NCBI GenBank assembly: GCA_025890175.1 | Contig: JANPYM010000004.1 | Coordinates: forward strand, 1,433,134 to 1,497,133 | Source: Ciborinia camelliae | Lineage: Eukaryota > Ascomycota > Leotiomycetes > Helotiales > Sclerotiniaceae | Length of the DNA stretch: 64,000 nucleotides | Direction of reading: 5' to 3' | Part shown: positions 24,360 to 35,800 of the stretch, in pieces | Layout of the letters: every line of letters starts with the position of its first letter | Position numbering within the stretch: the stretch's first letter is position 1 | Program-made: the position numbers and the translations under genes | The notes under the pieces: generated by a model | What the model was told of the DNA's origin: nothing | The model's input: the letters and a program-made list of their open reading frames with translations, nothing else | The model's database searches: none

Positions 24360-25529
24360 TTTGAGGACTTAGTTCTAAGATTTGAGATTGGTTTCGTTCG
24401 TTGTTAAGGTTTGCCACTCATTTTTTCTTGAAGTATAACAAAACAATGCCGGGTGCAGCAAATAAGAACTGTATATGATTTCCACGGATAGCAATGAAAA
24501 TGGAAATATATGAACAGGTAAAATCGGTAGGAAGGTGCTTGAACCTACCACTGCCACTATCTGAACATATGCCACTAAGACGTGTAAGGGTCCGGCGTTT
24601 AAATGGCGTAAGTGAGTGAGAACTTCCGAGAAGTGACTGGTACCAAGGAGATACATTTTGAATCCATTTTCGTACAGATCTCCGCCAGGATGCATGTCAA
24701 TCAATAAGGTTTGAAATATGAATATGGTGGATCGATCATTATATATTTGTAGATGGATTTTCATACAATATTACCTACCTTTAGCAACCAGATCGACAAA
24801 AATAGATATAGCTGCTTATATGTATATGGTAGATGTATTTTACCTGCCTTATTAGTTGTAGACTTGTAGTTGATATGAAGGCAAATTCTCAAAGTTATGA
24901 ATGAATATCATCAACTCCACCTGTATAAACCACACATCATTCTAGTAGGTCTGGAATTATCATACAAACCAAAGAGAGGAAAAGGCGGTGAGTCAATAAT
25001 GTCTAAGCTCGGACTGACTTAATAGGTTATATTGATATAATAATAGTAATAGGAGACACTAATAGAATGCTAAGCACTTTTTAGGTCAATTATGGGAAGG
25101 TTCTTCCCCGAATCCCCAGTACATAAAAATTGATCGACCGAATGGGGAAGGGTCTAGTCTCACATCATTTTATTGATTTGATTTGATTTGCAAGTTGCAA
25201 CACATTTTGAAGCAGGGGGGAGTACACCAATAGTAATTTAATGCAGGGGAGCAGGAAAAAGGGAATCTTTTTATGCCAGTGAGATGACATTGATTTGATA
25301 TATGATTATAATCGGAGTACTAGATCTAGGTACCTACTGCACACTCGAATGATGATGTCATCTAGAAATAAGCTAGATTGAAAAGTGGCTTCCAGACCGT
25401 TCCATATTCGCTGAACAATTAGACTCCATGTACTGTTTAGTTTCCCCTATGTTACTCACTATCTTTGTCCTAGCTGCAATTCTATCAACTGCGAGTCATA
25501 TGTGCAAAATACACTTATATTACATGCAA
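24360..25529. other. Intergenic region
   Basis: 1.17 kb, AT-rich, with no gene recognised. It holds the promoter of the large gene on the left and the 3' flank of the broken transporter on the right. Confidence 0.4.
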
Positions 25530-26664
25530 TCAGATTGCCTCCATCAAACCAAATCTGACTTTCATGGTTCGACTCGCCATCATGCTCAAAGCAGATGCTG
25601 TGAGTAACAAACCGTACCATACAATCAGACCAACCCAACTTCCATTGTCTCTTCCCAGTATAGCTCCCGCAATCGGAGTGCTAACCAGAATGTCAAATCC
25701 TACAAAACCCCGTGTCATCCCCAGGCGTATGCCAATCTTACTACGATCTCCCGACAATCTGGCCACACCAGCGGCAGGGAGTCCCATAAACGCTCCTGCA
25801 GAGAAACCATACAGAATAGAGAATTGCTGCGCCAGGGCTTGGGTATACTGAGGGATTTCATAAATAAAAGGATGGAATTGAGGTGGCGAAGATTATAAAA
25901 GCTATAGGCCGGGTTGCCCAACCAAACCTAACCGAACCCAACGTGCGGTTGGAGTTTGGTGAAGACTATTGGATATATGACACCCCCTGGCTTATGTTAC
26001 TTGGTGATGCGCCCGTCTCATGCTTATTAGATACATACCAAGAGCACTCCCAGGAGATGATATCCCTACAGCAAGAGTTCGGTGAGATTGAAAGAACTGA
26101 GAAACGATGGCAGGCGCAGGTAGATAGAGCAGACCAAAACCAATGCCCATCATGATAACCTGGGCGGGGAAGACTTGATAATACTCCTTGCAAATGCTTG
26201 TCATGAACATGCCCATAACAGTCAGATTTGAACCACCACGTAAAAGAAGCTTGTGATGGCCAGCATCGAAGGTCGGGCCCGCAGCAACCGAGGTAAGAAA
26301 CACGAGGAAGGCTTGAGTAGAACCCACCCAAGAAATTTCTGATGGGGATTTTGAGCTCAAGAGGTCGAGCTCATAAACTTTCTGGTAAACTCCATATGCA
26401 TTCATCAGCCCCCTGCGATTGTTGCATGAGTATTTGAGCAGCAGGTAGATGAGGACGGGAAAAGAGATTGGCTTGCCATGTATTTAGGTTGAGACAAAAA
26501 GCCCCTAGAACTTCTAACCAAGAGACGTAACCCTCTTCGGGTATGGAAGAGGTCTGGCCGAAATTCTTTACGAATTTTCCTTTATCGATTACGGTTTCAA
26601 TCTGCTCGATATTCTGGGCTGGAGTTAGTGCATCCTCAGGAGAACCTCCAACAGTTCCTTCCAT
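25530..26664 (-). pseudogene. Decayed monocarboxylate-transporter-like MFS gene
   Basis: The first part is intact: exon 26664-26477, a GC-AG intron (26476-26413), exon 26412-26039, and a GTATGT-AG intron (26038-25987). It reads YVSWLEVLGAFCLNLNTW-GLMNAYGVYQKVY and on to the SSPGSALG-GVIYPIVF region of the fungal monocarboxylate permease family (plasma membrane, 12 helices). The frame then breaks. An extra 10 nt at 25921-25930 separates KLQPHVGFG from WATRPIAFIIFATSIPSF, and a TGA follows soon after. The sequence next resumes far along the family with QQFSILYGFSAGAFMGLPAAG and ends normally (helices 10-12). The region between, roughly helices 6-9 and on the order of 100 or more residues, is absent. 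A working transporter cannot be made from this locus. Confidence 0.82.
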
Positions 26665-26814
26665 GGTGAATTACAGTAGATGGTTGTATGACTATGTGAT
26701 GTGAACAACTTTGATGATTTGATCTTGCAACCATAAGGCATGTTCAGATGTATGTACGTTTGGAGGAATGTGTATATACCAACCTCAATCATCAGATGAG
26801 AGCTCCTCAAAAGT

Positions 26815-28364
26815 CTACAACGCCCCCTCCCCCTCATCATTCGCCCCTTCCCCCTTCTTAACAGCAAACATACCCTCCCCCCTAATTTCAAACTCCACAC
26901 TTCCACCCAACCCCTTTCCAGTTTCCATTGCCCACCCTGCAAAAACAACCTTCATCCATCGTCTCCACCTCCGCAATACCGGTTCTCCTCTCTCTCCTTC
27001 CTCCAGTATTTCATTTCTTGCTCGTCCATAGACGGGTTTCTTGATAAGTGCTATTCGACATGCTATTTGAGTTGTCCATATTAAGCCTAGAGAGGGAGTT
27101 TTGACGTTTTTGGATGAGGTGTATGATGGATGTGGGTCATCGCCCCAGCCTGTAAACCATCGTTGTTGATGATCGAGTGACATTGGGTCTGGCGTTATGA
27201 GTGAGTAATCTCGAGACCCGAATCGCCTGTCAATACTACTGCCAGGTATACTTGAAATTGGGGCATTTATTGAACTTGATGCTATTGGCACACCTCTATT
27301 TGTGCCTAAACCACTCCTCGCAAGCGGACTGCTCTGCATGTCCCCATCTCTCCTCTGACTGAAAGCCAATGGACTTGCCCTACCACTTCCACCTGTAAAT
27401 CTATCAGCTACTTGGTTAGCGACTACAATGGCCACTCCAAATTCCCTCGCTAGATCTCTTAACAATTCTCCCAATTTGACTAATTCTGCACTTCTTTGCG
27501 CCATATTTCCGCCTCCTTTAGTCATACCGGGCCTTTCAAATTCAGCTCTGTAGTTTGCAGCTACGCTATCAAGTATGACGAGTCGAATACCGTGACGTTT
27601 TATAGCAACAGGGACTTGGAAGCGGAGAATATGATCTTGGGATTCGAGGTCGGGAGTTACGATTGAGATTATTTGGTCGAGAGAAGGCGGGGATGGGTGA
27701 GAGGATAGGAGAGAATGGGTGCGTAGTAGTTGGGAAAGACGGGTGGTGGGGAGGGGGGATTCTGTGGATATGTAGAGTGTTGGAGCTGTGAGGCCATGAG
27801 GTGCGGGGAGTTGGGCGGAGAGGAGAAGAGTGAGGAGGAATTGCGTTTTGCCTGCCCCGCTATGATTATGTGTTAGTCCAAAGACTACTGTGTCCCAGTA
27901 GAGTGTAAATGAGAACAATAGTAGTCAAGGAAAGGCAATAAAAAATGAGAGACATACCTCTCACCTGTCACCTCCGTAATATAACCTGTGGGAATTCCAC
28001 CTCCTAACGCGCGATCCATATCTTCATCCAAAGTACTTATGACCTCCCACTGGTCCACGACTTCTTTTCCGGACTTCCTCAGCTTCTTCTCTTTCCCCGC
28101 TCCATCTGAATTATTTTCTCCCTCTCCAGAGCCTTCATCTCGAAGCTCCACCTCACCTATCCCAAGATCTCTTCTTAAATGTACCAGCACATCCGCACAT
28201 AATCTCTTGACATCCAGGAGCGGTAAAGTCGCACGCTTGGCTATCTCAACACAATCGAGTGTGAGGAGATCGGCGACGGTAACGAGATTCTTCTCGAGCG
28301 ACGGGAGAAGTCGCACATATTTTTGAGTGGGAAAGTGGGGGAGGATATCTAGGAGGTCGGTCAT
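26815..28364 (-). CDS. rad57: DNA repair protein Rad57 (Rad51 paralogue)
   Basis: Two exons: 28364-27958 and 27859-26815, giving 483 residues. Rad57 forms a heterodimer with Rad55 that stabilises Rad51 filaments in homologous recombination. The N-terminus MTDLLDILPHFPTQKYVRLL and the helix-hairpin-like SLEKNLVTVADLLTLD are typical. The Walker A box GESGAGKT is split by the intron (GAG AG | C GGG). Walker B is RLVILDSVAANYRAEF, followed by GVAIVVANQVADRF. The C-terminal half carries a Ser/Gly-rich insert and then LGLIWTTQIACRIAL. I start at 28364 because MTDLL matches the family; an in-frame ATG 57 nt upstream adds residues without family likeness. MCB-like sites lie upstream. Confidence 0.9.
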
Positions 28365-28432
28365 GGAGGCATTTGGAAACCTAAATGGCGTGGAGGTTAA
28401 GTGAGTGGAAAAAGGAAGCAAAAGATGATGGA

Positions 28433-28449
28433 ACGCGAAGAGCTCGCGT
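28433..28449. promoter_or_regulatory. Pair of MCB-like sites upstream of rad57
   Basis: ACGCGA at 28433-28438 and the inverted TCGCGT at 28444-28449, 69-85 bp upstream of the rad57 ATG. Recombination and replication genes are classical MBF targets in yeasts. The regulatory role here is inferred. Confidence 0.5.
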
Positions 28450-28796
28450 GGTTCTAGAGCTCGTATTCACGTGATTGAATATTGAACATCGCGGAAGTCA
28501 TTGATAATCTCAAGCTTTTAAATACAAGAGTCCTGACGGTATTCTAATAGAATAAAATAAAGTAACGAATCAAAACTTTTTTATGTACAGTGTTTGACAA
28601 ATACTGAATTCTTGTATTCTGTTTTGAATGTTTGAGTTGAGAACTTCGAACAATTTGTGTCCACCAGTGAGTGAACTTGATCTTATCAATCTGAAACCCT
28701 TATCTTATCTTATCACTTAATTACTGCCGCAATACGAAGCTACCGGCACGTATTGATCAGACCCCTGCCATTCCGAAAGCTTAACCGATTTAAGAT
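28450..28796. other. Intergenic: rad57 promoter and 3' flank of the MFS gene
   Basis: AT-rich, with TATCTTATCTTATC repeats near 28690-28710. No gene is seen. Confidence 0.4.
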
Positions 28797-30675
28797 CTAC
28801 TCTGTAGCCACTTCTTCGTCGTTCACATTTGCAGATTTCTCTGGTTCGGTGAACAATACCTAGATGTTGTTAGCTCAATGTTTATTATACTCATTTGCCA
28901 CAATTGGATAACTTACAACTGGTATTGCAACAGTTGCAGTCAAGATTCCAAGACTTGACACGAAGAATATCCAGCTTCTCTCTCCAAAGGCGAAACTTGT
29001 GAAGGCAGGTCCAGCCAAAACCCCTGCTGCGCTAGCACTAGTATATAAGGAGAAAACCTGTCCGCTGGCTCCAGTTTTACCGAAAATACCGGGTGTTTCC
29101 TTTTCCATACTAGCTACAGCTCGACTCAAGTCAGCACCTAATGGCGATGAACCGAAAACTCTGGCAATTCCTATGATTCTTATCAGTATCTGCGAAAATT
29201 AAGAACCATTCAAGTGAAAGGTGATGACATTACCATAAAGCGTCAGAAGGATGCAAAGGCCAACAATCTGATCAGTGCTATCCGTCCGTATCAGCACCAG
29301 CAAAACGGTTAAAACGGCAGATATAATGAAATATGATGCCGTGAGCCATCGAGAAGGCCAGACATCAGAAAGTCTACCGGCTATTGGTGCCAAGAAAATA
29401 GGGAATGTGATGGTCAAGACTGCAAGATCGGGGAGTCAGTATTGCTTTTCAAAGGAAGATTTTGGAGGAAAACGAGGAATTAAAGCTGAATTAGGAAGAA
29501 TAAGGTGTGGACATGAGGAAACATAAAAGGGAGGTTTTAAATTGAGGAATAGGGTTAGGTGTTAATAACAAAGGATTTAGTGAACCAATAAATCATACAT
29601 ATCAAGCCGGCACCGGTTGAATCCCAGTTGAATTTCCGTTCCACAAATATGGGAAGTGCTGCATCGAAGCTTGCTAGCAGAAATACTGTTATAAAAATGG
29701 CATATATATCAGCTAAAATGCGTGGGGATCTCAATAAAGTCACCAAAGCGACTGGATGCTTTTTGCCATTTCCCAGTAGTGGTTCAGATGTCGAGTTGCT
29801 GCTGGAAGATATAGTAGGAGTCTGTTGTTCGAAAATGGCCTCGTCGATACTTCGCTGAAAAGTCCCATAAGTTTGGATGCCATCTACATCTTTGTCTTTC
29901 CTCAACCTTGACGCAACTTTCTTTTCGATCATAAACAAGCGCATAATGATATCGATCGCAATAAGGATAAACATCACAATGAACAATGATGCATATCCGA
30001 TCTCTGCGTACATTATGCCACCTATGGTTGGAGAGATCAGCATTCCAATATTGAGGCTTGAAATCACGTATCCCATCCATTTTCCAATATCCTTCGAGCC
30101 AACTGTGTCTGCAAGTAAAGCAAAACCGACTGTATATACTACAGCTGCTGAAAGTCCCTGGAGAAAACGGCTGAGAGCTAGTATCCAAACATTTTGTGCG
30201 ATATACAAGACAGCTGTTGCGGCAGCATTGGAGAAGAATCCCAGGAGCAATGGTGTTCGTCGAGATGAACTTCGATCAGCATAGTACCCAAAAAGTGGAC
30301 TCGCTATGAACTGGGCAAGACCGAATGCTGTCAAGAGCATAGAATTCCAAAATTCGACTAGAAGACGTCGGTACATCAGCTTTTTTACTTGAACAGAATA
30401 TCATATCTGGAGAGGAGATGCTGTCCTTACGGTCCTCATCTGTGACCCCAATTCGGCGTTTCAATTCATTGGGAAGAACGGGAATGACCACCCCATATAT
30501 GAAGGAGTCCTAGAATGTGGAAATTAGCGTTTCCTTTCCTAAAGTGCCTACTAGTTAGAATAGTGCTTACACTGAAGGATGCAACGCAAATTGTGCTAAT
30601 AATGAACCATTTTGATGAGCGTAATTCCAGAAACTTTGGTTCTTTCCGTTCAGCCTTGGAACTGAATGGCCACAT
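28797..30675 (-). CDS. MFS transporter, DHA1/vesicular-amine-transporter-like
   Basis: Six exons: 30675-30571, 30509-30431, 30357-29599, 29419-29234, 29170-28917 and 28859-28797, giving 481 residues with consistent phases. It should be a 12-helix proton-coupled plasma or vacuolar membrane transporter. Visible markers: SSKWFIISTICVASFSDSFIYGVVIPVLP (helix 1), the MFS motif A region FGYYADRSSSRRTPLL, LSRFLQGLSAAVVYTVGFA, the helix-7 region AIFITVFLLASFDAALPIFV, the second-half motif APIAGRLSDVWPSRW and the final helix WIFFVSSLGILTATVAIPVV. The central loop is acidic and serine-rich. Exon 3 could alternatively start at the ATG at 30376, but the phase then fails. It is the nearest transporter to the NRPS, on the opposite strand, so it may export its product. 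The substrate is unknown. Confidence 0.85.
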
Positions 30676-32823
30676 AATTGGAAACGAAATCGAGGAAGTT
30701 TTGCCTTTGTTCGTTTCAAACTCTCGACTGTGCGGGATTGTACAATAATGTATGACCAGAGAACTGGGAAGAGCTACTGTAAATTTGCGACATTCACTAT
30801 TGAAAGGTGACGTTGTGTATGAGACACTCCAAGCTAAGGTTTTGCTCGGTTATCCCTTTTAGTTTGCCATACATACGGAGACTACATAGCAGCATAAACC
30901 GAAGATACAATAATTTTCAGCCGTAATGCATCAGATGGCCATCAATTTGTGGAATTTCGCATGAAATTCTCCTTTAAGCAGTGTGACGCTTTAGTATTGC
31001 CCACATATGTAATGGGGATATTTTTTTTTCAATTTTTGATGCATTGCATTGTATTGTGTTTCTTTGCATAAGTATCACGATGCTAAAGCATCGAGGTTGA
31101 AATGTAATATATTGCTAAAGAGCCCTTACACCTATAAAAAGCGAAGCCCTTTATGATAGTACAGCCGTACGGCTGTACGATCTAGCAAAAAGAGATGCCT
31201 AATATCTCAGGCGCAGCCTGAGATCTCAGGCACTCTTCTAAATCTACCGTAGCAATAAGTTATCGCAGCTCATTACTAGGTGCCGATTCTGCAACATGTG
31301 TTTCACAAACTCATTTATTTTGTCACTAATAATGTTATTAATTCGTTTATTATACAAGCTGAAAATAGTATCAAAATCTCCGGTATGTGATGCTTTATTT
31401 CTTCAAAGTTACAATGTACTGGTGTTTGCAAGATACAATTATGTAAATCTTGAGGTTTTTGGGGGTTGGTGGCGGGAAATATACTGTCTTCCCGTGTCAA
31501 TTTATGGGTCTTGGCTACCTAGTACCTAGGAAGTGTGGTGGATCTCGAGGGGAGTGATCTGTACCCGTCCTCCTGGAAGTAGAGTCTCATTATATCTGTT
31601 CAAACGTATAATGGAACAAACTCTTATATAACATCGTACTAACATTGAAAATACATTTCTATTCACTTGTACCTTCAATTATCGTGATATATTGACGAGC
31701 CACAATGAAAGGATCGTACAAGATTGGTCTCACTCTTTTGCATATTCCGAAGATATGGATAGATCCGCCCTTGTCTTATGTAGATCTTGTTTTCAGGTTA
31801 CCCCGCAGATCTGTCGGTTATTTCGGATGTTTTCCTTTCTCGCTTACAGAGAAATTATCTGGTTGCGCAAGCCACCAAGAAACGGAGTCATGTATCTTCA
31901 TCCTCAATCTTAGAGAACAGAAAGCCTCACTTTCAATGCGAGATCATATATCTGAATTGAGAAACGATTTCAGCATATCCGCGCCTCAATCGTCCTGAGA
32001 CATTTGAGACTTGGAATGCCCAAAACAATTCAAACCAGCTAATAAAAAACGTGGGTTGTCATTAATGTATGACCCTAAATGTTCTGAATTGACCCGCCCC
32101 CTTTCTTATACTCCATATTGAAACTCCTGCGCGCCCCCTTGATCTAACGAAATTCTATGCAATGAACGGGTGGGAAGGGTACGGCGCAGAATAATTCCAG
32201 GTTAGGGGATGTGAGTTACCGGAAATGGTATGGATAAACGAGTTGTGAAGCTGAATGAGTACTGCAAAAGGTAGGTAATTGTTTGTACCGAGGGCCCCGT
32301 CCCGCCAGGCTCAACATCATATTATCATTGACGAATATAGCAATATGCGGACGTATCACACCCTTTCGATCACCTGTGATTAACAAGGGTGGTGTCATGA
32401 TCGGGAATAATGGTCTGTAGTGCAGATATTTGTCATTCAATTATGAGAAATTGAGACTATTCCAAGGTACTCCGGGCAAGGAATCAGGGAATTGCATCAA
32501 ATTAGAAGTAGTGATGACATTTGAACCTGCAGAATAAGACTGGACTGCAGTTTATCTGCGTGATCTGCATCAGCTCTCAAAGGGTTGCTGGCTGAGACAA
32601 GGCAAGGGAGGACGAGCTCGGGTGAGAGTGTTTTATGATGGTCCGTTACATCGCTCCCCATTACTGATACTTAAGTACCAAGTGATTTTGCAGAATAATT
32701 TGCCTGGAGATCGCCTATTTTGATTCTTCCCCTCAAGTTCAAGCTCGATTCAAAACCTACAATCCCAGGAGTAACGACCGCACCTTTTCCACCGTCAGAT
32801 TTAAGAATCTTGCTACGAGCTAG
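30676..32823. other. Long intergenic region between the MFS gene and the NRPS
   Basis: 2.1 kb shared by two divergent genes. It includes a T-run at 31021-31029, a cluster of perfect palindromes (31159-31224) and several short open frames without domains. The last 500 bp form the NRPS promoter. No gene is recognised. Confidence 0.4.
31159..31224. repeat. Two adjacent perfect inverted repeats
   Basis: GTACAGCCGTACGGCTGTAC (31159-31178) is a perfect 20-bp palindrome. ATCTCAGGC-GCA-GCCTGAGAT (31204-31224) is a 9-bp stem with a 3-nt loop, and part of it (ATCTCAGGC) is repeated directly after. They could be a fragment of a small inverted-repeat element or protein-binding sites. Confidence 0.7.
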
Positions 32824-32882
32824 GTAAGCTCCCCACTATTTGAGCATATTGCATGCAGGCATATGGAACTGACTTTCTTTAG
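32824..32882 (+). other. Probable 5'-UTR intron of the NRPS gene
   Basis: GTAAGC donor, AACTGAC branch-point-like sequence, CTTTCTTTAG acceptor; 59 nt long and ending 8 nt before the NRPS ATG. Confidence 0.5.
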
Positions 32883-32890
32883 AATTCGCC

Positions 32891-35800
32891 ATGGCATTGA
32901 CAGCCAAGCACTATTTTCCTGGTCTTGTTCACAGTGGACAGCGCTCGTCTAAAGAAGAGCGAGTTGAGACAGAAGATGCTGTGATGGATTTGGATTTAGC
33001 ATCTAAACACTATCTCTCCGATATGTTTCGTAGCGAACATTCCGTGGTATCAACAACAGACACAGATAATTATCTGAGCCCGAGGGCAGACTTTAATGTT
33101 GAGCCTTTCTCTCTTCTTAGCATCGAGCAAGATCATGATGAAATTCGAAGGCAAATGCCCTTTAATGCGAACTTTGTTGACGCATATCCATGCACAGCTC
33201 TTCAGGAAGGACTGTTAGCGTTGTCGATGAAACAATGCGGCAGTTTTACTCCTCAAATCATATGCAAGCTTCCAGAAAACGTTGATTTGAGTAAGTTTAA
33301 AGCCGCCTGGCAGAGTACAGTCGATTCGAATTCTACACTTCGAACGGCTTTTATTCAGACGAGAAACTCAGGTCTACTTCAAGTAGTTTTGGCATCAGAA
33401 CCAATCATCTGGTCAGAAGACATTAATCTAGGGGTGTACTTGAGCAATGACAAAAAGGTATCTCCTTCATTTGGAAAGTCTCTTTTGAGATACGGCCTTA
33501 TCCATAATCGACAATCCAATTCTTTACATTTCATTTGGACTTTTCATCACGCCTGTCTTGATGGATGGAGTATGCGTCTAATTCTTAGACAAGTCGAGGA
33601 ATCATATAAAGGGGGGAACTTTCAGCCACTTGTTGAATTCAAGTGCTTCATTGCTCATCAATCAAGACTCGAGAGACAGTCACAAAGAGCAAGTGAGAAG
33701 TTCTGGAGCAACCACCTGGCAACAACCTCAGGGGCACAGTTTCCCGTTGTCCCATTACAACACCAATCACGTGCGAACGGCTACTCGGAACGATTTATTC
33801 GCGTGAAAGAAAACCTATTGGCTGGTGCAACAACCTCTACTATTATACAGGCCGCATGGGCTATCCTATTGGCGAGGCGTACCGCTGCGACGGAAGCCAT
33901 TTTTGGCCTCGTGCTTGCAGGGCGGAATGCAAAAATTCAAGGTCTTAATCTAAAGAAAGTTAATGGTCCTACCATCAATTCGCTGCCTATGCGGGTAGCT
34001 ATTGAAGACAGCAAATCTGCAGAAGATTTGTTTGCCTTGGTTCATGCTTCTCGAGTCGCAATGAAACCCCATCAGCATATTGGTCTACAAAACATCCGCA
34101 AGCTCGGGGAGAGTTGCGCAAAAGCTTGCAATTTCCAGAACCTACTCGTCATTCAACCCAGATTGGAAAGAGATGCTACCAGTATATTCGGCACCAGAGA
34201 GAATACTAGCGATCATTGGGCAAATTTGAATGCCTATCCTTTGATGATGCAATGTGATTTGATGAAGGATGGCTTCACTGCAATGGCCAGCTACGACTCC
34301 CGCGTAATATCCGACAAAGAAACTGAAATTTTGTTACAACAATTTAATAACATCATTGCTTGTTTATCCAATGCAAGCACCTTGGTCGGTGATATAGGGC
34401 TACCAGGATTGAAATTCCAAGGTCAATTGGCAATTCATGAAACCGGGGCTGAAGAGGTGCAGTCTTGCGTGCACGAGGTTATTCGACAGAAGTCACAGAA
34501 CCGCAATTCTGAATTAGCGGTGATATCTTGGGATGGCGAAATGACTCATGCCGAGTTACACTCCATATCCGATCGTCTAGCAACTCTCCTTCAATCCGCA
34601 GGAGTTGGACCTGAGTGTAAAGTTGCACTGATTTTTGAGAAGTCTCTATGGGCTGTAATTGCTATGATGGCAGTGATGAAGGCGGGAGGAGCATTTGTCC
34701 CTATGAGCCCCGATCACCCCGAAGATCGTATCAAGAAATTGGTAAAGCAAATAGGCGGAGCAATGATACTATGCTCCGAGAGCCTCTTCGTTTCCTATAC
34801 TGGCCTTGCTGATCATACATTTGCTGTTGGAAGATCGATGCTTGAGAAACTACCCGAAGCTTCGTTATGTACAGATGTCCAGTCGAACAATTCTGCTTAC
34901 ATTATGTTCACTTCAGGAAGCACTGGGGAACCAAAAGGATGCGTGATCGAGCATGCTACATGCTGTACCACCATGCTTCACCTTTCCAACTTTGCCAAAA
35001 TGAACGCACAAAGTCGCTGCCTTCAATTATCAGCATACACATTTGATGGCGTGGTTTTCGAAATTCTCAGCGTGTTAGGAGCTGGGGGAATGGTTTGCAT
35101 ACCCTCAGATGATGAGAAAATGAATAATATTACATCAGCAATAAACCGGATGCACGTCAATACAGCATTCATGACACCTGCTTTTAGCAAATTGATTCTC
35201 CCAGAAACAGTGCCAACGCTGAAGACTCTTCTTATGGGGGGAGAAAAGTTAGTTCAAGAGGAGCTAGATCGATGGATCGGTAAATTACGTTTATTACAAG
35301 TTTATGGGCCAACCGAATGTTGTTGTAAGTATAAGGGATATTCATCATATTTTCCTCCCCAATATATAAATCTATATGGATCTTTCATTCCCTGTATTCT
35401 TTTGCTTCATTAAAAATCTTGGACTCTTGATTTTTTCCGTGGAAGTTTTAGTTGATAGGAATTACTGACTTCCCAATGTTGCAGGTATGTGTATTGGGAC
35501 TGAGATCAGCGAGAAAGGTGCCAATCCCGCAAAAATAGGATCGGGTTTCATTGGAGGTTTTCTTGTCATGGACAAGAATAATCAGTTAGCCCAACGAGGA
35601 GCTGTAGGTGAACTATTGATTGGTGGACCACTCGCAAGAGAGTATCTTAAGAATCATGAAAAGACGGAAGCATCATTTGTGCCTACGCCCTCTGGTGTGC
35701 CTACTGGGACTACTCGATGGAAACGATGGTATAGAACAGGTGACTTGGTTAAAATGGATGTTGATGGGTCATTCGTGTATATTGCGCGAAAAGATACAGT

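Noticed and set aside
28365..28421. Longer N-terminus for Rad57 from the ATG at 28421
   Set aside because: The added 19 residues show no family likeness, while MTDLL at 28364 fits. The MCB-like sites also sit closer to 28364.
30357..30376. Start of the MFS gene at the internal ATG 30376
   Set aside because: Two upstream exons encode helix 1 (SDSFIYGVVIPVLP) and join in phase to an acceptor at 30357. Starting at 30376 would lose helix 1.
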